In this document: piece by piece, positions 16,827 through 25,675 of the stretch
Numbering within the stretch: the first letter of the stretch is position 1
Layout of the letters: each line of letters begins with the position of its first letter
Made by a program: the position numbers and the translations under genes
The notes under the pieces: model-generated
Seen by the model: only the letters and a program-made list of their open reading frames with translations
Database searches by the model: none
What the model was told of the DNA's origin: nothing
NCBI RefSeq assembly: GCF_017581925.1
Contig: NZ_JAGEVG010000008.1
Coordinates: 62,001-126,000, forward strand
Direction of reading: 5' to 3'
Length of the DNA: 64,000 nt
From: Gelidibacter pelagius
Lineage (GTDB): Bacteria; Bacteroidota; Bacteroidia; Flavobacteriales; Flavobacteriaceae

Positions 16827-17759
16827 ATGAAAGTATCACTCCCATTATTTTTTACTTCTATCCTTCTTCTCATAACGTTTTCATGTAAGGACGAGACAAA
16901 AGAAACTCAAAAGCCACAAGAAATTATATCGTCTACTACGGAAGAAACCCTAAAAGACGCTCAACCGTTATCGGACAAGTTCAAAACTTATTGGTTTAAC
17001 AATGAGGCCGAAATCACCTCTTACACTTTGGAGCAAGGTCGCTATGGCGAAATTCGAGAAGGTAATGCCGTATTGGTGTTTGTCACCGAACCATTTTTAA
17101 GAGAAGAACAAGTTAAAGCAGATGAAGCCTCTTCCACGAACATTCCTGTACTAAAACTAAATGCCACAAAAAACTTCAATACGGGCATCTACCCGTATAG
17201 CATTATGCAAAGTATCTTTTATCCCCTGGCAAACAATCAGCATGCCTTAAAGATATCAAGCTCTGTGCAAGAATGGTGTGGTCATGTCTATACGCAACTC
17301 AATAACCGATCGGAGTTTGAAGTGGTTTCCCACTCTTATTTTGAAGGTGAAGCTGACGAGAGTTTTGGTTTGGGCAAAGCCATCTTAGAAAACGAATTAT
17401 GGACACAGTTGCGCATCAATCCGGAAAGTTTACCAACTGGCGATTTGGAAATCATTCCTTCTTTTGAGTTTTTACGCCTAAGACATATCCCTTTTAAAGC
17501 CTATGCCGCTTCCGCAGAATTGCTTTCCGGCACCTACACCATCACTTATCCAGATTTAAACCGAAGTCTCAGCATCAATTTCAATCCGCAATTTCCCTTT
17601 GACATTACCTCTTGGGAAGAAACGTTTATCAGTGGTTATGGTGAAAGTGCCAAGCCATTGACCACCAAAGCGACTAAAATAAACACCATAAAATCCGACT
17701 ATTGGAACAAGACCACAAATGACGATTTTTCACTTAGAGAAAGCCTTGGTTTAAATTAG
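16827..17759 (+). CDS. Septum-associated hypothetical lipoprotein downstream of maf
   Basis: Protein of 310 residues with a lipoprotein signal peptide (MKVSLPLFFTSILLLITFSC, cysteine at residue 20 as the lipidation site). The mature part is acidic near the N-terminus, then a mixed alpha/beta domain with the conserved-looking VQEWCGHVYTQLNNR. I do not recognise a functional family; similar proteins occur next to maf in flavobacteria. Position suggests co-transcription with maf. Localisation in the envelope is well supported, function unknown. Confidence 0.8.
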   Translation: MKVSLPLFFTSILLLITFSCKDETKETQKPQEIISSTTEETLKDAQPLSDKFKTYWFNNEAEITSYTLEQGRYGEIREGNAVLVFVTEPFLREEQVKADEASSTNIPVLKLNATKNFNTGIYPYSIMQSIFYPLANNQHALKISSSVQEWCGHVYTQLNNRSEFEVVSHSYFEGEADESFGLGKAILENELWTQLRINPESLPTGDLEIIPSFEFLRLRHIPFKAYAASAELLSGTYTITYPDLNRSLSINFNPQFPFDITSWEETFISGYGESAKPLTTKATKINTIKSDYWNKTTNDDFSLRESLGLN

Positions 17760-17777
17760 ACTTCTACGTTTTCTGTG

Positions 17778-17785
17778 TATCTTTG
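17778..17785 (+). promoter_or_regulatory. Bacteroidota -7 box (TAtcTTTG) for the MscS-like gene
   Basis: TATCTTTG fits TAnnTTTG and ends 24 bases before the ATG at 17810. It overlaps the upstream alternative start at 17783, which supports the shorter protein. Confidence 0.6.
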
Positions 17786-17809
17786 CAAATAATTCTACAC
17801 CAAAAAATT

Positions 17810-18364
17810 ATGTTTTTTCAAAATTATCAACAAGAGTTCATTTATACTGGCATTGTTCTTATTTTTTTATTGGTTACCCGATACTTCATCAACGCACTTA
17901 TTGGTAAAATATCAAGAAGAAACGGAATTAATGTAGCACGTACTCAATTAATGCAACGTTACGTGAGTGTGGCATTGCTCATGCTTGCTTTTTTAATCAT
18001 TCCATTTATTTTTGGAACTCAGGCCAACGATTTGGTCGTACTTTTTTCTTCTGTATTTGCAGTTATAGGGATTGGTCTTTTCGCAATTTGGTCTATTTTA
18101 AGTAATATCACTTCGGGAATTATTATGTTCCTCTCGTTTCCTTATAAAGTAGGTGATAAAATAAAAATTCACGACCACGATTTCCCTTTGGAAGGGATAA
18201 TCGAAGACATTAGAGCTTTTCAATTGCATTTGCGAATTGAAAATGGCGATTTGATCACCTACCCTAACAACCTGATGCTCCAAAAACCAGTCACATTAAT
18301 CAAAAAGGACGCCATTTACGATGTCATTGATGACAGTACCGATTTAATAAAAGCCGAAAAATAG
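17810..18364 (+). CDS. Small MscS-type mechanosensitive channel domain protein
   Basis: Protein of about 184 residues starting MFFQNYQQEFIYTGIVL. Two to three transmembrane helices occupy residues 12-100 (VALLMLAFLIIPFIFG; LVVLFSSVFAVIGIGLFAIW), followed by the MscS pore-lining/beta domain core (LSNITSGIIMFLSFPYKVGDKIKIHDHD). It is much shorter than E. coli MscS and lacks most of the C-terminal alpha/beta domain. It therefore belongs to the minimal MscS-like group. Monocistronic, with its own promoter just upstream. Confidence 0.85.
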   Translation: MFFQNYQQEFIYTGIVLIFLLVTRYFINALIGKISRRNGINVARTQLMQRYVSVALLMLAFLIIPFIFGTQANDLVVLFSSVFAVIGIGLFAIWSILSNITSGIIMFLSFPYKVGDKIKIHDHDFPLEGIIEDIRAFQLHLRIENGDLITYPNNLMLQKPVTLIKKDAIYDVIDDSTDLIKAEK

Positions 18365-18480
18365 GATTCATTCTCCGTTCAATCTTATTTCATTTTCTTT
18401 ACGCCCTTTCAAAGAAAATCCAATCTTTCAGATTTTGAGTTAAATAAAAACTAAAATCGGAAATTACGATGCTTCTTTTT

Positions 18481-18488
18481 TATATTTG
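18481..18488 (+). promoter_or_regulatory. Bacteroidota -7 box (TAtaTTTG) for PIG-L gene
   Basis: TATATTTG lies 23 bases before the ATG at 18512, at the usual distance for a leader of about 16 bases. It probably drives the deacetylase-transporter-oxidoreductase cluster. Confidence 0.6.
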
Positions 18489-18511
18489 AGGAATTAGCTA
18501 AAGTCCAAAAA

Positions 18512-21037
18512 ATGTTCAGACCCTATTTTTTCCTATTTATTATTTTATTTTATTGCTTTCCCGCCCAAGCACAACATCCAAAAAAGCCTACAAGTTCAGA
18601 AATTCACCAAGCCATAGAGAAACTAAATTTTTTAGGTTCAGTGCTTTATGTTGCGGCGCATCCAGATGATGAGAACACACGACTTATCTCCCACATGGCC
18701 AATGGCGTAAAGGCAAGAACTGCGTATCTCTCCCTAACGCGTGGAGATGGCGGACAAAACCTTATTGGGCCAGAGCTTAAAGAGCTATTGGGCGTGATCA
18801 GAACCCAAGAATTACTGGTCGCACGCCAAATTGATGGCGGTGAGCAACTTTTCACAAGAGCCGATGATTTTGGCTACTCCAAACATCCAGATGAAACCTT
18901 GGCTATATGGAATGAAAATGAGGTGCTTAGCGATGTGGTTTGGGCCATTCGCAAGTTCCAACCAGACATTATAATTAATCGATTTGATCATAGAAGTCCA
19001 GGTACAACCCATGGCCATCACACAAGTTCAGCGCTCTTGAGCATGGAAGCTTTTGATAGTGCTGCCGATAAATCAAAATTCCCAAATCAATTGAAATCCG
19101 TTGACGTTTGGCAAGCAAAGCGCGAATTTTTCAATACGTCCTGGTGGTTTTATGGCAGTAAAGAAAAATTTGATGCTGCTGATAAAACCAATCAGTATGC
19201 TGTGGAAGTTGGCGATTTTTATCCCGCTTTAGGCTTGTCAAATCCTGAAATTGCGGCTTTGAGCAGAAGTGCACATAAATCGCAGGGTTTTGGGAACACA
19301 GGAACCCGAGGAAGTGATTTTGAATATTTAGAACTCGTTAAAGGCGAGGCTCCAAAAGACAAAAATAATATTTTTGAAGGCATTGATACCAGTTGGAACC
19401 GTGTCAAAGGTGGTAAACCCATTGGAGTGTTGTTGAAAGAAGTTCAGTACCATTACAATTTTAAAAATCCGTCAGCCTCCATTCCAAAATTGATTGAGGC
19501 CTATAGATTGGTTCAAAAACTCGAAAATTCTCATTGGAAAACCATCAAGTCCGAAGATCTTAAAAATGTCATTGCTGCTTGCGCTGGATTGTTTGTGGAA
19601 GCCGTGGCGGAGTCCAATCTTGCAACGCCAAACAGCAACATAAAATTGAAATTGGAGGCCATAAACCGCAGTGCCCAGAACATGGCATTAACGTCTATAG
19701 TCCTATCTGACGGCACAAGGATTGAAAAAAACACAGATTTAAAATTCAATGAGTCCCACCGATTTGAATCCCAAATAAACATCCCTTCAACCACATCCTA
19801 TTCCACTCCATATTGGTTGGAATCCAAAGGCACTTTAGGCATGTACAAAGTCGATGATCAAAGTTTAATCGGCTTGCCCGAAACGCCAAAAGAGATCATT
19901 GCAACATTTAATGTTTCCATTGAAGGAGAAACACTAGCGTACACAAAACCAATCGTTTATAAAACCAACGATCCTGTAAAAGGTGAAGTGTATAAGCCTT
20001 TTGAAATTGTTCCGGAAGTTTCGGCCCACATTGCTGAACCCGTCATTATTTTTGCCGATGACCAACAAAAGGATATCCAGGTGGTGGTAAAGGCCAATCG
20101 TACAAATTTAGAAGGTTTTGTTCAATTGGCACATCCTAAAGGATGGCAGGTGTATCCTGAAAAACAGAATATAGCCATCTCCAATAAAGGCGAAGAACAA
20201 ACCTTGACCTTCACCGTCATTCCTCCAAAAAACCAAAGCGAAGGCCTAATGACACCCATGGTGCATATAGGCAACGATATTTTCACTAAAAAACTTGTTG
20301 AAATCAACTATGACCATATTCCATTTCAAATGGTATTGTTGCCAAGTGAAAGTAAAGTGGTCCGATTGGACATCAAGAAAAAAGGTGAAAACATTGGTTA
20401 TATTGAAGGTGCTGGAGATGTTGTTCCAGAAAGTCTGCGACAAATTGGGTACAATGTGGCCATCATCAAGCCCGAAGATATCAACGCCGAAACCCTAAAC
20501 CGTTTTGATGCCATTGTGGTGGGTATTAGAGCCTACAATACAGTGGATGCCTTAAAATTCAAACAGCAACAATTATTCGATTTTGTAGAACAGGGCGGTA
20601 ATTTAATTGTCCAGTACAACACTAATGGTGGTCTTGTAGTAGAGCAATTGGCGCCATATCCATTGGAATTATCAAGAGATCGTGTGACCGATGAACACTC
20701 AAAAGTGGTATTGCTAAACACAACCCACGAGCTGCTCAACTATCCCAACAAGATTACCCAAAAAGATTTTGAAGGCTGGGTGCAAGAACGCGGCCTCTAT
20801 TTTCCAGATAAATGGTCAAAAGAATTTACGCCCTTATTATCCATGCACGACAAAAATGAATCACCAAAAGAAGGCAGCTTATTGGTGGCCAAACACGGAA
20901 AAGGGCATTATATTTATACCGGATTGAGCTTTTTCAGAGAATTTCCAGAAGGTGTGGCTGGCGCCTACCGTTTATTTGCCAATATGCTTTCTGTAGGGAA
21001 AGAAACAATCAAAGCTGATGTTCAATTAAAAGACTAA
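18512..21037 (+). CDS. Secreted PIG-L/LmbE family deacetylase with C-terminal glutamine-amidotransferase-like domain
   Basis: Protein of 841 residues with a signal peptide (FLFIILFYCFPAQAQ). Residues about 38-200 are the PIG-L zinc deacetylase domain: AAHPDDENTR, LTRGDGGQN, and HGHHTSSALL as the metal-binding histidine cluster. A beta-sandwich middle region (about 380-600) follows. Residues about 630-830 resemble ThuA-like/class I amidotransferase folds (YNVAIIKPEDINAETLNRFD; FVEQGGNLIVQYNTNGG). Family members deacetylate N-acetyl sugars outside or at the cell surface; the substrate is unknown. It heads a same-strand cluster with a small membrane protein, a solute symporter and an oxidoreductase, which suggests catabolism of a sugar derivative. 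Confidence 0.85.
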   Translation: MFRPYFFLFIILFYCFPAQAQHPKKPTSSEIHQAIEKLNFLGSVLYVAAHPDDENTRLISHMANGVKARTAYLSLTRGDGGQNLIGPELKELLGVIRTQELLVARQIDGGEQLFTRADDFGYSKHPDETLAIWNENEVLSDVVWAIRKFQPDIIINRFDHRSPGTTHGHHTSSALLSMEAFDSAADKSKFPNQLKSVDVWQAKREFFNTSWWFYGSKEKFDAADKTNQYAVEVGDFYPALGLSNPEIAALSRSAHKSQGFGNTGTRGSDFEYLELVKGEAPKDKNNIFEGIDTSWNRVKGGKPIGVLLKEVQYHYNFKNPSASIPKLIEAYRLVQKLENSHWKTIKSEDLKNVIAACAGLFVEAVAESNLATPNSNIKLKLEAINRSAQNMALTSIVLSDGTRIEKNTDLKFNESHRFESQINIPSTTSYSTPYWLESKGTLGMYKVDDQSLIGLPETPKEIIATFNVSIEGETLAYTKPIVYKTNDPVKGEVYKPFEIVPEVSAHIAEPVIIFADDQQKDIQVVVKANRTNLEGFVQLAHPKGWQVYPEKQNIAISNKGEEQTLTFTVIPPKNQSEGLMTPMVHIGNDIFTKKLVEINYDHIPFQMVLLPSESKVVRLDIKKKGENIGYIEGAGDVVPESLRQIGYNVAIIKPEDINAETLNRFDAIVVGIRAYNTVDALKFKQQQLFDFVEQGGNLIVQYNTNGGLVVEQLAPYPLELSRDRVTDEHSKVVLLNTTHELLNYPNKITQKDFEGWVQERGLYFPDKWSKEFTPLLSMHDKNESPKEGSLLVAKHGKGHYIYTGLSFFREFPEGVAGAYRLFANMLSVGKETIKADVQLKD

Positions 21038-21074
21038 AGCTTAAACCTTTGAGATTTTTACAAAAACAACAATT

Positions 21075-21194
21075 ATGCAGAACCAACCAACGAATCAACC
21101 ACCAAAAGAGCCTTGGAAAAAATCATACACCTTGGTGTTGGTTGCCAACGCCATTTACATCGTATTGTTTTACTTTATCATGAAATCCTTCTAA
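21075..21194 (+). CDS. 39-residue single-helix membrane protein preceding the symporter
   Basis: A short ORF, MQNQPTNQPPKEPWKKSYTL..., ends in one hydrophobic helix (LVLVANAIYIVLFYFIMKSF) and stops one base before the symporter ATG at 21196. The spacing, the same strand and the clean soluble-N/membrane-C design support a real gene. Possibly a small regulatory or stabilising subunit for the sodium-solute symporter; that role is inferred from adjacency. Confidence 0.65.
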   Translation: MQNQPTNQPPKEPWKKSYTLVLVANAIYIVLFYFIMKSF

Positions 21195-21195
21195 A

Positions 21196-22887
21196 ATGCA
21201 GACATTAGATTGGATTGTCCTTATTGGAACGCTGGTTTCCATCGTTGCTTATGGTACTTGGAAAACGCGACATAGCAATAAGAATGTTGAAGATTATTTA
21301 AAAGGTGGCAATGAGGCCAAATGGTGGACTATTGGCTTAAGTGTTATGGCAACCCAAGCCAGTGCGATTACATTTCTCTCTACTCCCGGACAGGCTTTCC
21401 ATGATGGGATGGGCTTTGTCCAATTCTATTTTGGATTGCCCATTGCCATGATCATCATCTGTTTGGTGTTTATTCCCTTATATCACCGACTCAAAGTCTA
21501 TACGGCGTATGAATTTTTAGAAAATCGGTTCGATCTAAAGACCAGAAGCCTGACCGCTATCTTATTTTTGATCCAACGCGGATTGGCGGCCGGGATCACC
21601 ATTTATGCACCGGCCATTATTCTATCCGCCGTTTTGGGTTGGAACTTGAATATTCTCATTGTCATCATCGGTATTTTGGTGATCATTTATACTGTTTCTG
21701 GAGGTACAAAAGCAGTCAGTATTACGCAAAAGCATCAGATGGCGGTTATTTTTACGGGCATGTTTATCGCCTTCTTTTTAATCGTGAGCTATCTTCCAGA
21801 AAATATCACCTTCACTAATGCTTTGGAGATTGCCAGTGCCAGCGGGAAAATGGACATCCTCGATTTTTCATTCGATTTTAACAATCGCTATACTTTCTGG
21901 AGTGGAATTATTGGTGGAACGTTTTTGGCCCTCTCCTATTTTGGTACGGATCAAAGTCAGGTGCAACGCTACCTTTCAGGAAAATCGGTAAAAGAAATGC
22001 AAATGGGATTGATTTTCAATGGTTTATTAAAAGTACCGATGCAGTTTTTTATCTTGCTGGTTGGCGTGATGGTTTTCGTCTTCTATCAATTTAATACGTC
22101 TCCGATTAATTTTAATCCTGCTGCAACCGAAACAGTGATGAATTCTTCCTACGCTGAGGACTATATCGCATTGCAAAACGAGCAAGATGCCATTTTTACA
22201 AAGAAGAAAGATTTGATGAGCGCTTATGCAGAAACAAAATCTGATGCTATTGCCCAACAGATTGCTTCCTATAATATAGGTGATAGAGCAAACAGAGAGG
22301 CGGCCAAAGAATTGATTGTCAAAGCAAATGAAGAACGGACACTCTCAGTTGAAACCAATGATAAAGACTACGTATTCATACACTTCATCTTAAATAATCT
22401 GCCTCGAGGTTTAATCGGACTGTTGTTGGCAGTAATTTTAAGCGCTGCCATGTCCAGCACTGCCAGTGAGCTCAACGCATTGGCGTCAACCACGACTATG
22501 GATCTTTATAAACGTAGTTTTGTACAAAATGAAGACGAGAATCATTATTTAAAAGCCTCAAAATGGTTTACCTTAGGTTGGGGAAGTTTAGCCATATTGA
22601 TTGCAAGTGTAGCCTATTTGGCAGATAATTTAATACAATTGGTCAATATCATCGGCTCCATATTTTACGGGAACGTTTTAGGGATTTTCCTGCTGGCATT
22701 TTTCTTCAAATATATAAAAGGGAATGCCGTATTTATGGCCGCTCTAGTTACTCAAGTTATAGTAATTACGGGCTGGTGGTACGATTGGATGCCGTATTTA
22801 TGGTTGAATCTATTCGGATGTGCATTAGTCATTGCAATCGCTTTTATAATTCAATTTATGAACTCACAACAAAATGAAAACGCCTAA
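21196..22887 (+). CDS. Sodium:solute symporter (SSS family)
   Basis: Inner-membrane transporter of 563 residues with the LeuT-like fold and about 13 helices. It starts MQTLDWIVLIGTLVSIVAYG. SSS landmarks include GGNEAKWWTIGLSVMATQAS near residue 40, YTVSGGTKAVSITQ near 170, and LSAAMSSTASELNALAST near residue 420. A hydrophilic insert of about 100 residues (about 310-390: NPAATETVMNSSYAEDY to NDKDYVFIHF) lies between helices, a feature seen in the SglT-like/putative sugar or sialic-acid transporters of Bacteroidota. The context with a deacetylase and a Gfo/Idh oxidoreductase favours a sugar or amino-sugar substrate. Confidence 0.9.
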   Translation: MQTLDWIVLIGTLVSIVAYGTWKTRHSNKNVEDYLKGGNEAKWWTIGLSVMATQASAITFLSTPGQAFHDGMGFVQFYFGLPIAMIIICLVFIPLYHRLKVYTAYEFLENRFDLKTRSLTAILFLIQRGLAAGITIYAPAIILSAVLGWNLNILIVIIGILVIIYTVSGGTKAVSITQKHQMAVIFTGMFIAFFLIVSYLPENITFTNALEIASASGKMDILDFSFDFNNRYTFWSGIIGGTFLALSYFGTDQSQVQRYLSGKSVKEMQMGLIFNGLLKVPMQFFILLVGVMVFVFYQFNTSPINFNPAATETVMNSSYAEDYIALQNEQDAIFTKKKDLMSAYAETKSDAIAQQIASYNIGDRANREAAKELIVKANEERTLSVETNDKDYVFIHFILNNLPRGLIGLLLAVILSAAMSSTASELNALASTTTMDLYKRSFVQNEDENHYLKASKWFTLGWGSLAILIASVAYLADNLIQLVNIIGSIFYGNVLGIFLLAFFFKYIKGNAVFMAALVTQVIVITGWWYDWMPYLWLNLFGCALVIAIAFIIQFMNSQQNENA

Positions 22888-23854
22888 AACCATACGTTGG
22901 GGAATTATCGGACTTGGTAAAATCGCCAATAAATTTGCTGCCGATCTACAGGCCGTTGCCCATTGCGAACTTTATGCAGTGGCCTCAAGACATCAGGAAA
23001 AAGCCAATTCATTTGCCAAACAATACAATGCCACAAAGTCTTATGGTGATTATGAAAGTTTGGCTGCCGACCCAAATGTTGATGCCGTATATATCGCCAC
23101 CCCGCATAGCTCCCATAAAGAATACGCCATTTTATGTTTAAATCATAAAAAAGCGGTGTTATGTGAAAAGCCATTGGCCATGAATCTTCAAGAAGTCGAA
23201 GAAATGATTGCTGTGGCAAACGCCAACAATGTATTGTTGATGGAAGCTTTGTGGACGTATTTTCTGCCGCACTACCAATTTGTCTTAAAGGAATTATACA
23301 CCGGAAGGTATGGCTCTATCAATAAACTGGAAGCCGATTTTGGGTTTAAGCCAAAGATGGATATGCATTCTCGGGTTTTTAATAAAGCGCTTGGAGGCGG
23401 CAGTTTACTGGATATTGGCATCTACCCTATTTTTGCAGCTTTATCTACCTTGGGCAGACCCGTTGACGTGGAGGCAAAAGCCAGGTTTTTTGATAATGGC
23501 GTTGACGCATCCTGTAAGATCATCTTTAATTATTATAATGGCGTCAAGGCATTCTTAAAAAGCTCGTTTTTAGAGGAAACACCAACCGAAGCTATTTTTT
23601 ATTGCGAAAAGGGAATCATCAAAATCAACGGGCAGTTTCATAGACCTTCTACGGTAACCATTACCTACAATGGCAAACAAGCCACACATGATTTTGATTG
23701 CCACACATTAGGGTATAGTTATGAAACGGAGCATTTTAATGAATTGCTAAGAAACAACAAAACAGAAAGCCCGATAATGACCCATGATTTTAGTAGGGAC
23801 TTGATGTTTATTTTAGATGATGTCAGATATTTAATCAATCTAAAATACGATTAA
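22874..23854 (+). CDS. Gfo/Idh/MocA-family oxidoreductase
   Basis: NAD(P)-dependent dehydrogenase of 326 residues. The N-terminal Rossmann fold shows RWGIIGLGKIANKFAADL at residues 8-25, and the sugar-dehydrogenase signature CEKPLAMNLQEVEEM near residue 97 carries the catalytic lysine. The C-terminal domain has KALGGGSLLDIGIYP near residue 172 with the typical GG.L.D.G motif. It starts within the last 14 bases of the symporter gene, so the two are translationally coupled. This supports uptake followed by oxidation of a sugar-like substrate. Confidence 0.92.
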   Translation: MKTPKTIRWGIIGLGKIANKFAADLQAVAHCELYAVASRHQEKANSFAKQYNATKSYGDYESLAADPNVDAVYIATPHSSHKEYAILCLNHKKAVLCEKPLAMNLQEVEEMIAVANANNVLLMEALWTYFLPHYQFVLKELYTGRYGSINKLEADFGFKPKMDMHSRVFNKALGGGSLLDIGIYPIFAALSTLGRPVDVEAKARFFDNGVDASCKIIFNYYNGVKAFLKSSFLEETPTEAIFYCEKGIIKINGQFHRPSTVTITYNGKQATHDFDCHTLGYSYETEHFNELLRNNKTESPIMTHDFSRDLMFILDDVRYLINLKYD

Positions 23855-23898
23855 AAATCACGAACCTCGGGGTATTAAAACCCACTATTTGAAATAAA

Positions 23899-23926
23899 GT
23901 AGCCCCACAAAATTTTGCGGGGCTAC
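23899..23926. terminator. Bidirectional hairpin terminator
   Basis: A 28-base near-perfect palindrome (GTAGCCCC...GGGGCTAC with AAAATTTT at the centre and one mismatch) lies between the convergent oxidoreductase and DUF2911 genes. It can end transcripts from both sides. Confidence 0.75.
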
Positions 23927-23949
23927 GATAAATATTATGTAGTTATTAT

Positions 23950-24795
23950 TTAATTCGCTCCCCATTCTTTCAATGAATCCTTATTCATTTTAATATAATC
24001 AGGATTGCCTGCTTCTTCTGAGGCTTTTAAAGATTTTTTGGCAAGTTCAATCGCTCCTTTCTTGTCCCCTGCTTTTGCATATATCAACGACTGTTGTCTC
24101 AATTGGTAAAAAGCTGGTTTTGGCATCATTGACATCGCTTTATCCATCCATGTTTTGGCTTGGTTGATATCTTTTCCTTCTTGATAATAGTATACGGCAG
24201 CAGCATAATAATCGCCAGCTCCTGGACCGTTCATCACTTTATCAATTGAAGCCGCTACTATTTTATCGGTTGGCACTTCAAATTTCACACCAGCATATAC
24301 ATTGGCCCACATCATCCCGAGAGTGGCTCCTGTACTTGACAAATCATCAAAGCCCATAGTGAAGGTTTCGATATTCATTGGTAATGGATACGTTTCTGCT
24401 TTTACTTTGGCAGCAATCTTTGATTCGTCCAATTCTTGAGGTGCTCCCCAATTTTCAGCACTTGAATAAAATACGATATCCCAATTATTTTCGTTCGGGA
24501 TCGCAAAAAGCGCATAAGTTCCAGCTTTCAAAGACTTCCCTCCCACGGTAACATCTGTGCTAAAGCTTATTTTAGTATTCTCATTCGCACCCAAACGCCA
24601 TACTTTGCCATAAGGTACCAAATCGCCAAAAACAGTACGTGCTCTCATATTCGGACGAGAATATTCCAAGGTTACATCAGTCAATCCCACAGTTTGCTCC
24701 ACTTTAGAAAACGGACTTGGTTGTGGTGTTTGAATTTGGGCATTTGTTGTAAAGGTCATTCCTAAAACGCCAATAAATAGCATAATTTTTTTCAT
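23950..24795 (-). CDS. DUF2911 protein, exported
   Basis: Protein of 281 residues with a signal peptide (MKKIMLFIGVLGMTFTTNAQ). Residues about 30-170 form the DUF2911 domain (YGKVWRLGANENTKISFSTD; KAGTYALFAIPNENNWDIVF). The C-terminal ~100 residues contain TPR-like helices (YYQEGKDINQAKTWMDKAM; AKAGDKKGAIELAKKSL). Function of DUF2911 is unknown; it is common in Bacteroidota periplasm or surface. Monocistronic, about 220 bases from the divergent TetR-like gene. Confidence 0.9.
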   Translation of the reverse strand: MKKIMLFIGVLGMTFTTNAQIQTPQPSPFSKVEQTVGLTDVTLEYSRPNMRARTVFGDLVPYGKVWRLGANENTKISFSTDVTVGGKSLKAGTYALFAIPNENNWDIVFYSSAENWGAPQELDESKIAAKVKAETYPLPMNIETFTMGFDDLSSTGATLGMMWANVYAGVKFEVPTDKIVAASIDKVMNGPGAGDYYAAAVYYYQEGKDINQAKTWMDKAMSMMPKPAFYQLRQQSLIYAKAGDKKGAIELAKKSLKASEEAGNPDYIKMNKDSLKEWGAN

Positions 24796-25018
24796 AATAA
24801 TTTATTTTTAGTTGATTATTTTATTCAAAAAACAAAATTACATTTTTTAAAACCCTCAATTGTTAACGAAATCTTAAAATAAAAACTGTCCGAAAGCTAA
24901 ATTACTGAAATGCATTCATTTAAAACAGCACTCAAAAGTCTTAAACCGTTGTTAAATTTTGTTTAATCTAATACATTAAAAGTTAAACATATTGTATCTT
25001 TACAGTAAATTAATAGTC

Positions 25019-25675
25019 ATGGCAAAAAAGAAAAACATATCAGATCAAAACATCATCTCTTTTTATATGGATTATGTTTTAGAACATGGTGCACAACCTA
25101 AATCAGTTTACATATTCAGTAAGGCCAATAACTTTGAAGAATCAAAATTTTACGAACATTTTGGAACCTTTGAAGCCGTTGAGAAACAAATTTTCAGAGC
25201 ACTTTTTGACACAACCTTACATCTATTGAATAAAAGTGAAGATTATAACTCATTTGATCCTCGCAATAAATTGTTAAGCTTTTACTTTACTTTTTTTGAG
25301 AATTTGACTGCCAATAGAAGTTATGTACTATTTGCCCTGCAACAACATAAAAACGCATTAAAAAACCTATCGGTTTTAACCGAATTGAAAAAAGGCTTTA
25401 TAAAATATATTGATAGTTTAGATATTGAAACTTTAGATCTAAAAGAAGAACGCATGGATAAACTACAACATCGGGCATTGCAAGAATCAGCCTGGGTACA
25501 ACTGTTGTTGACCATGAAGTTTTGGATGGATGATACTTCAGCTTCGTTTGAAAAAACAGATGTTTTTATTGAGAAATCAGTAAATACCAGTTTTGACGTC
25601 CTTAATATAGCCCCTTTAAAAAGCGTGATTGATCTTGGGAAATTTCTCTTCAAGGAAAAAATGCACATGAAATAG
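25019..25675 (+). CDS. TetR-like regulator (C-terminal domain type) upstream of ABC1 kinase
   Basis: Protein of 218 residues, starting at the ATG at 25019 (MAKKKNISDQNIISFYMDY). The first ~50 residues form a helix-turn-helix-like region (YIFSKANNFEESKFYEHFGT) resembling TetR family N-termini but degenerate. The rest is all alpha-helical. Flavobacterial proteins of this type are annotated as TetR family C-terminal domain proteins. It stops immediately before the ATG of the ABC1 kinase gene (zero-base gap), so the two are one operon. DNA binding is not certain because the N-terminal helix-turn-helix is weak; a partner or adaptor role for the kinase is possible. Confidence 0.75.
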   Translation: MAKKKNISDQNIISFYMDYVLEHGAQPKSVYIFSKANNFEESKFYEHFGTFEAVEKQIFRALFDTTLHLLNKSEDYNSFDPRNKLLSFYFTFFENLTANRSYVLFALQQHKNALKNLSVLTELKKGFIKYIDSLDIETLDLKEERMDKLQHRALQESAWVQLLLTMKFWMDDTSASFEKTDVFIEKSVNTSFDVLNIAPLKSVIDLGKFLFKEKMHMK

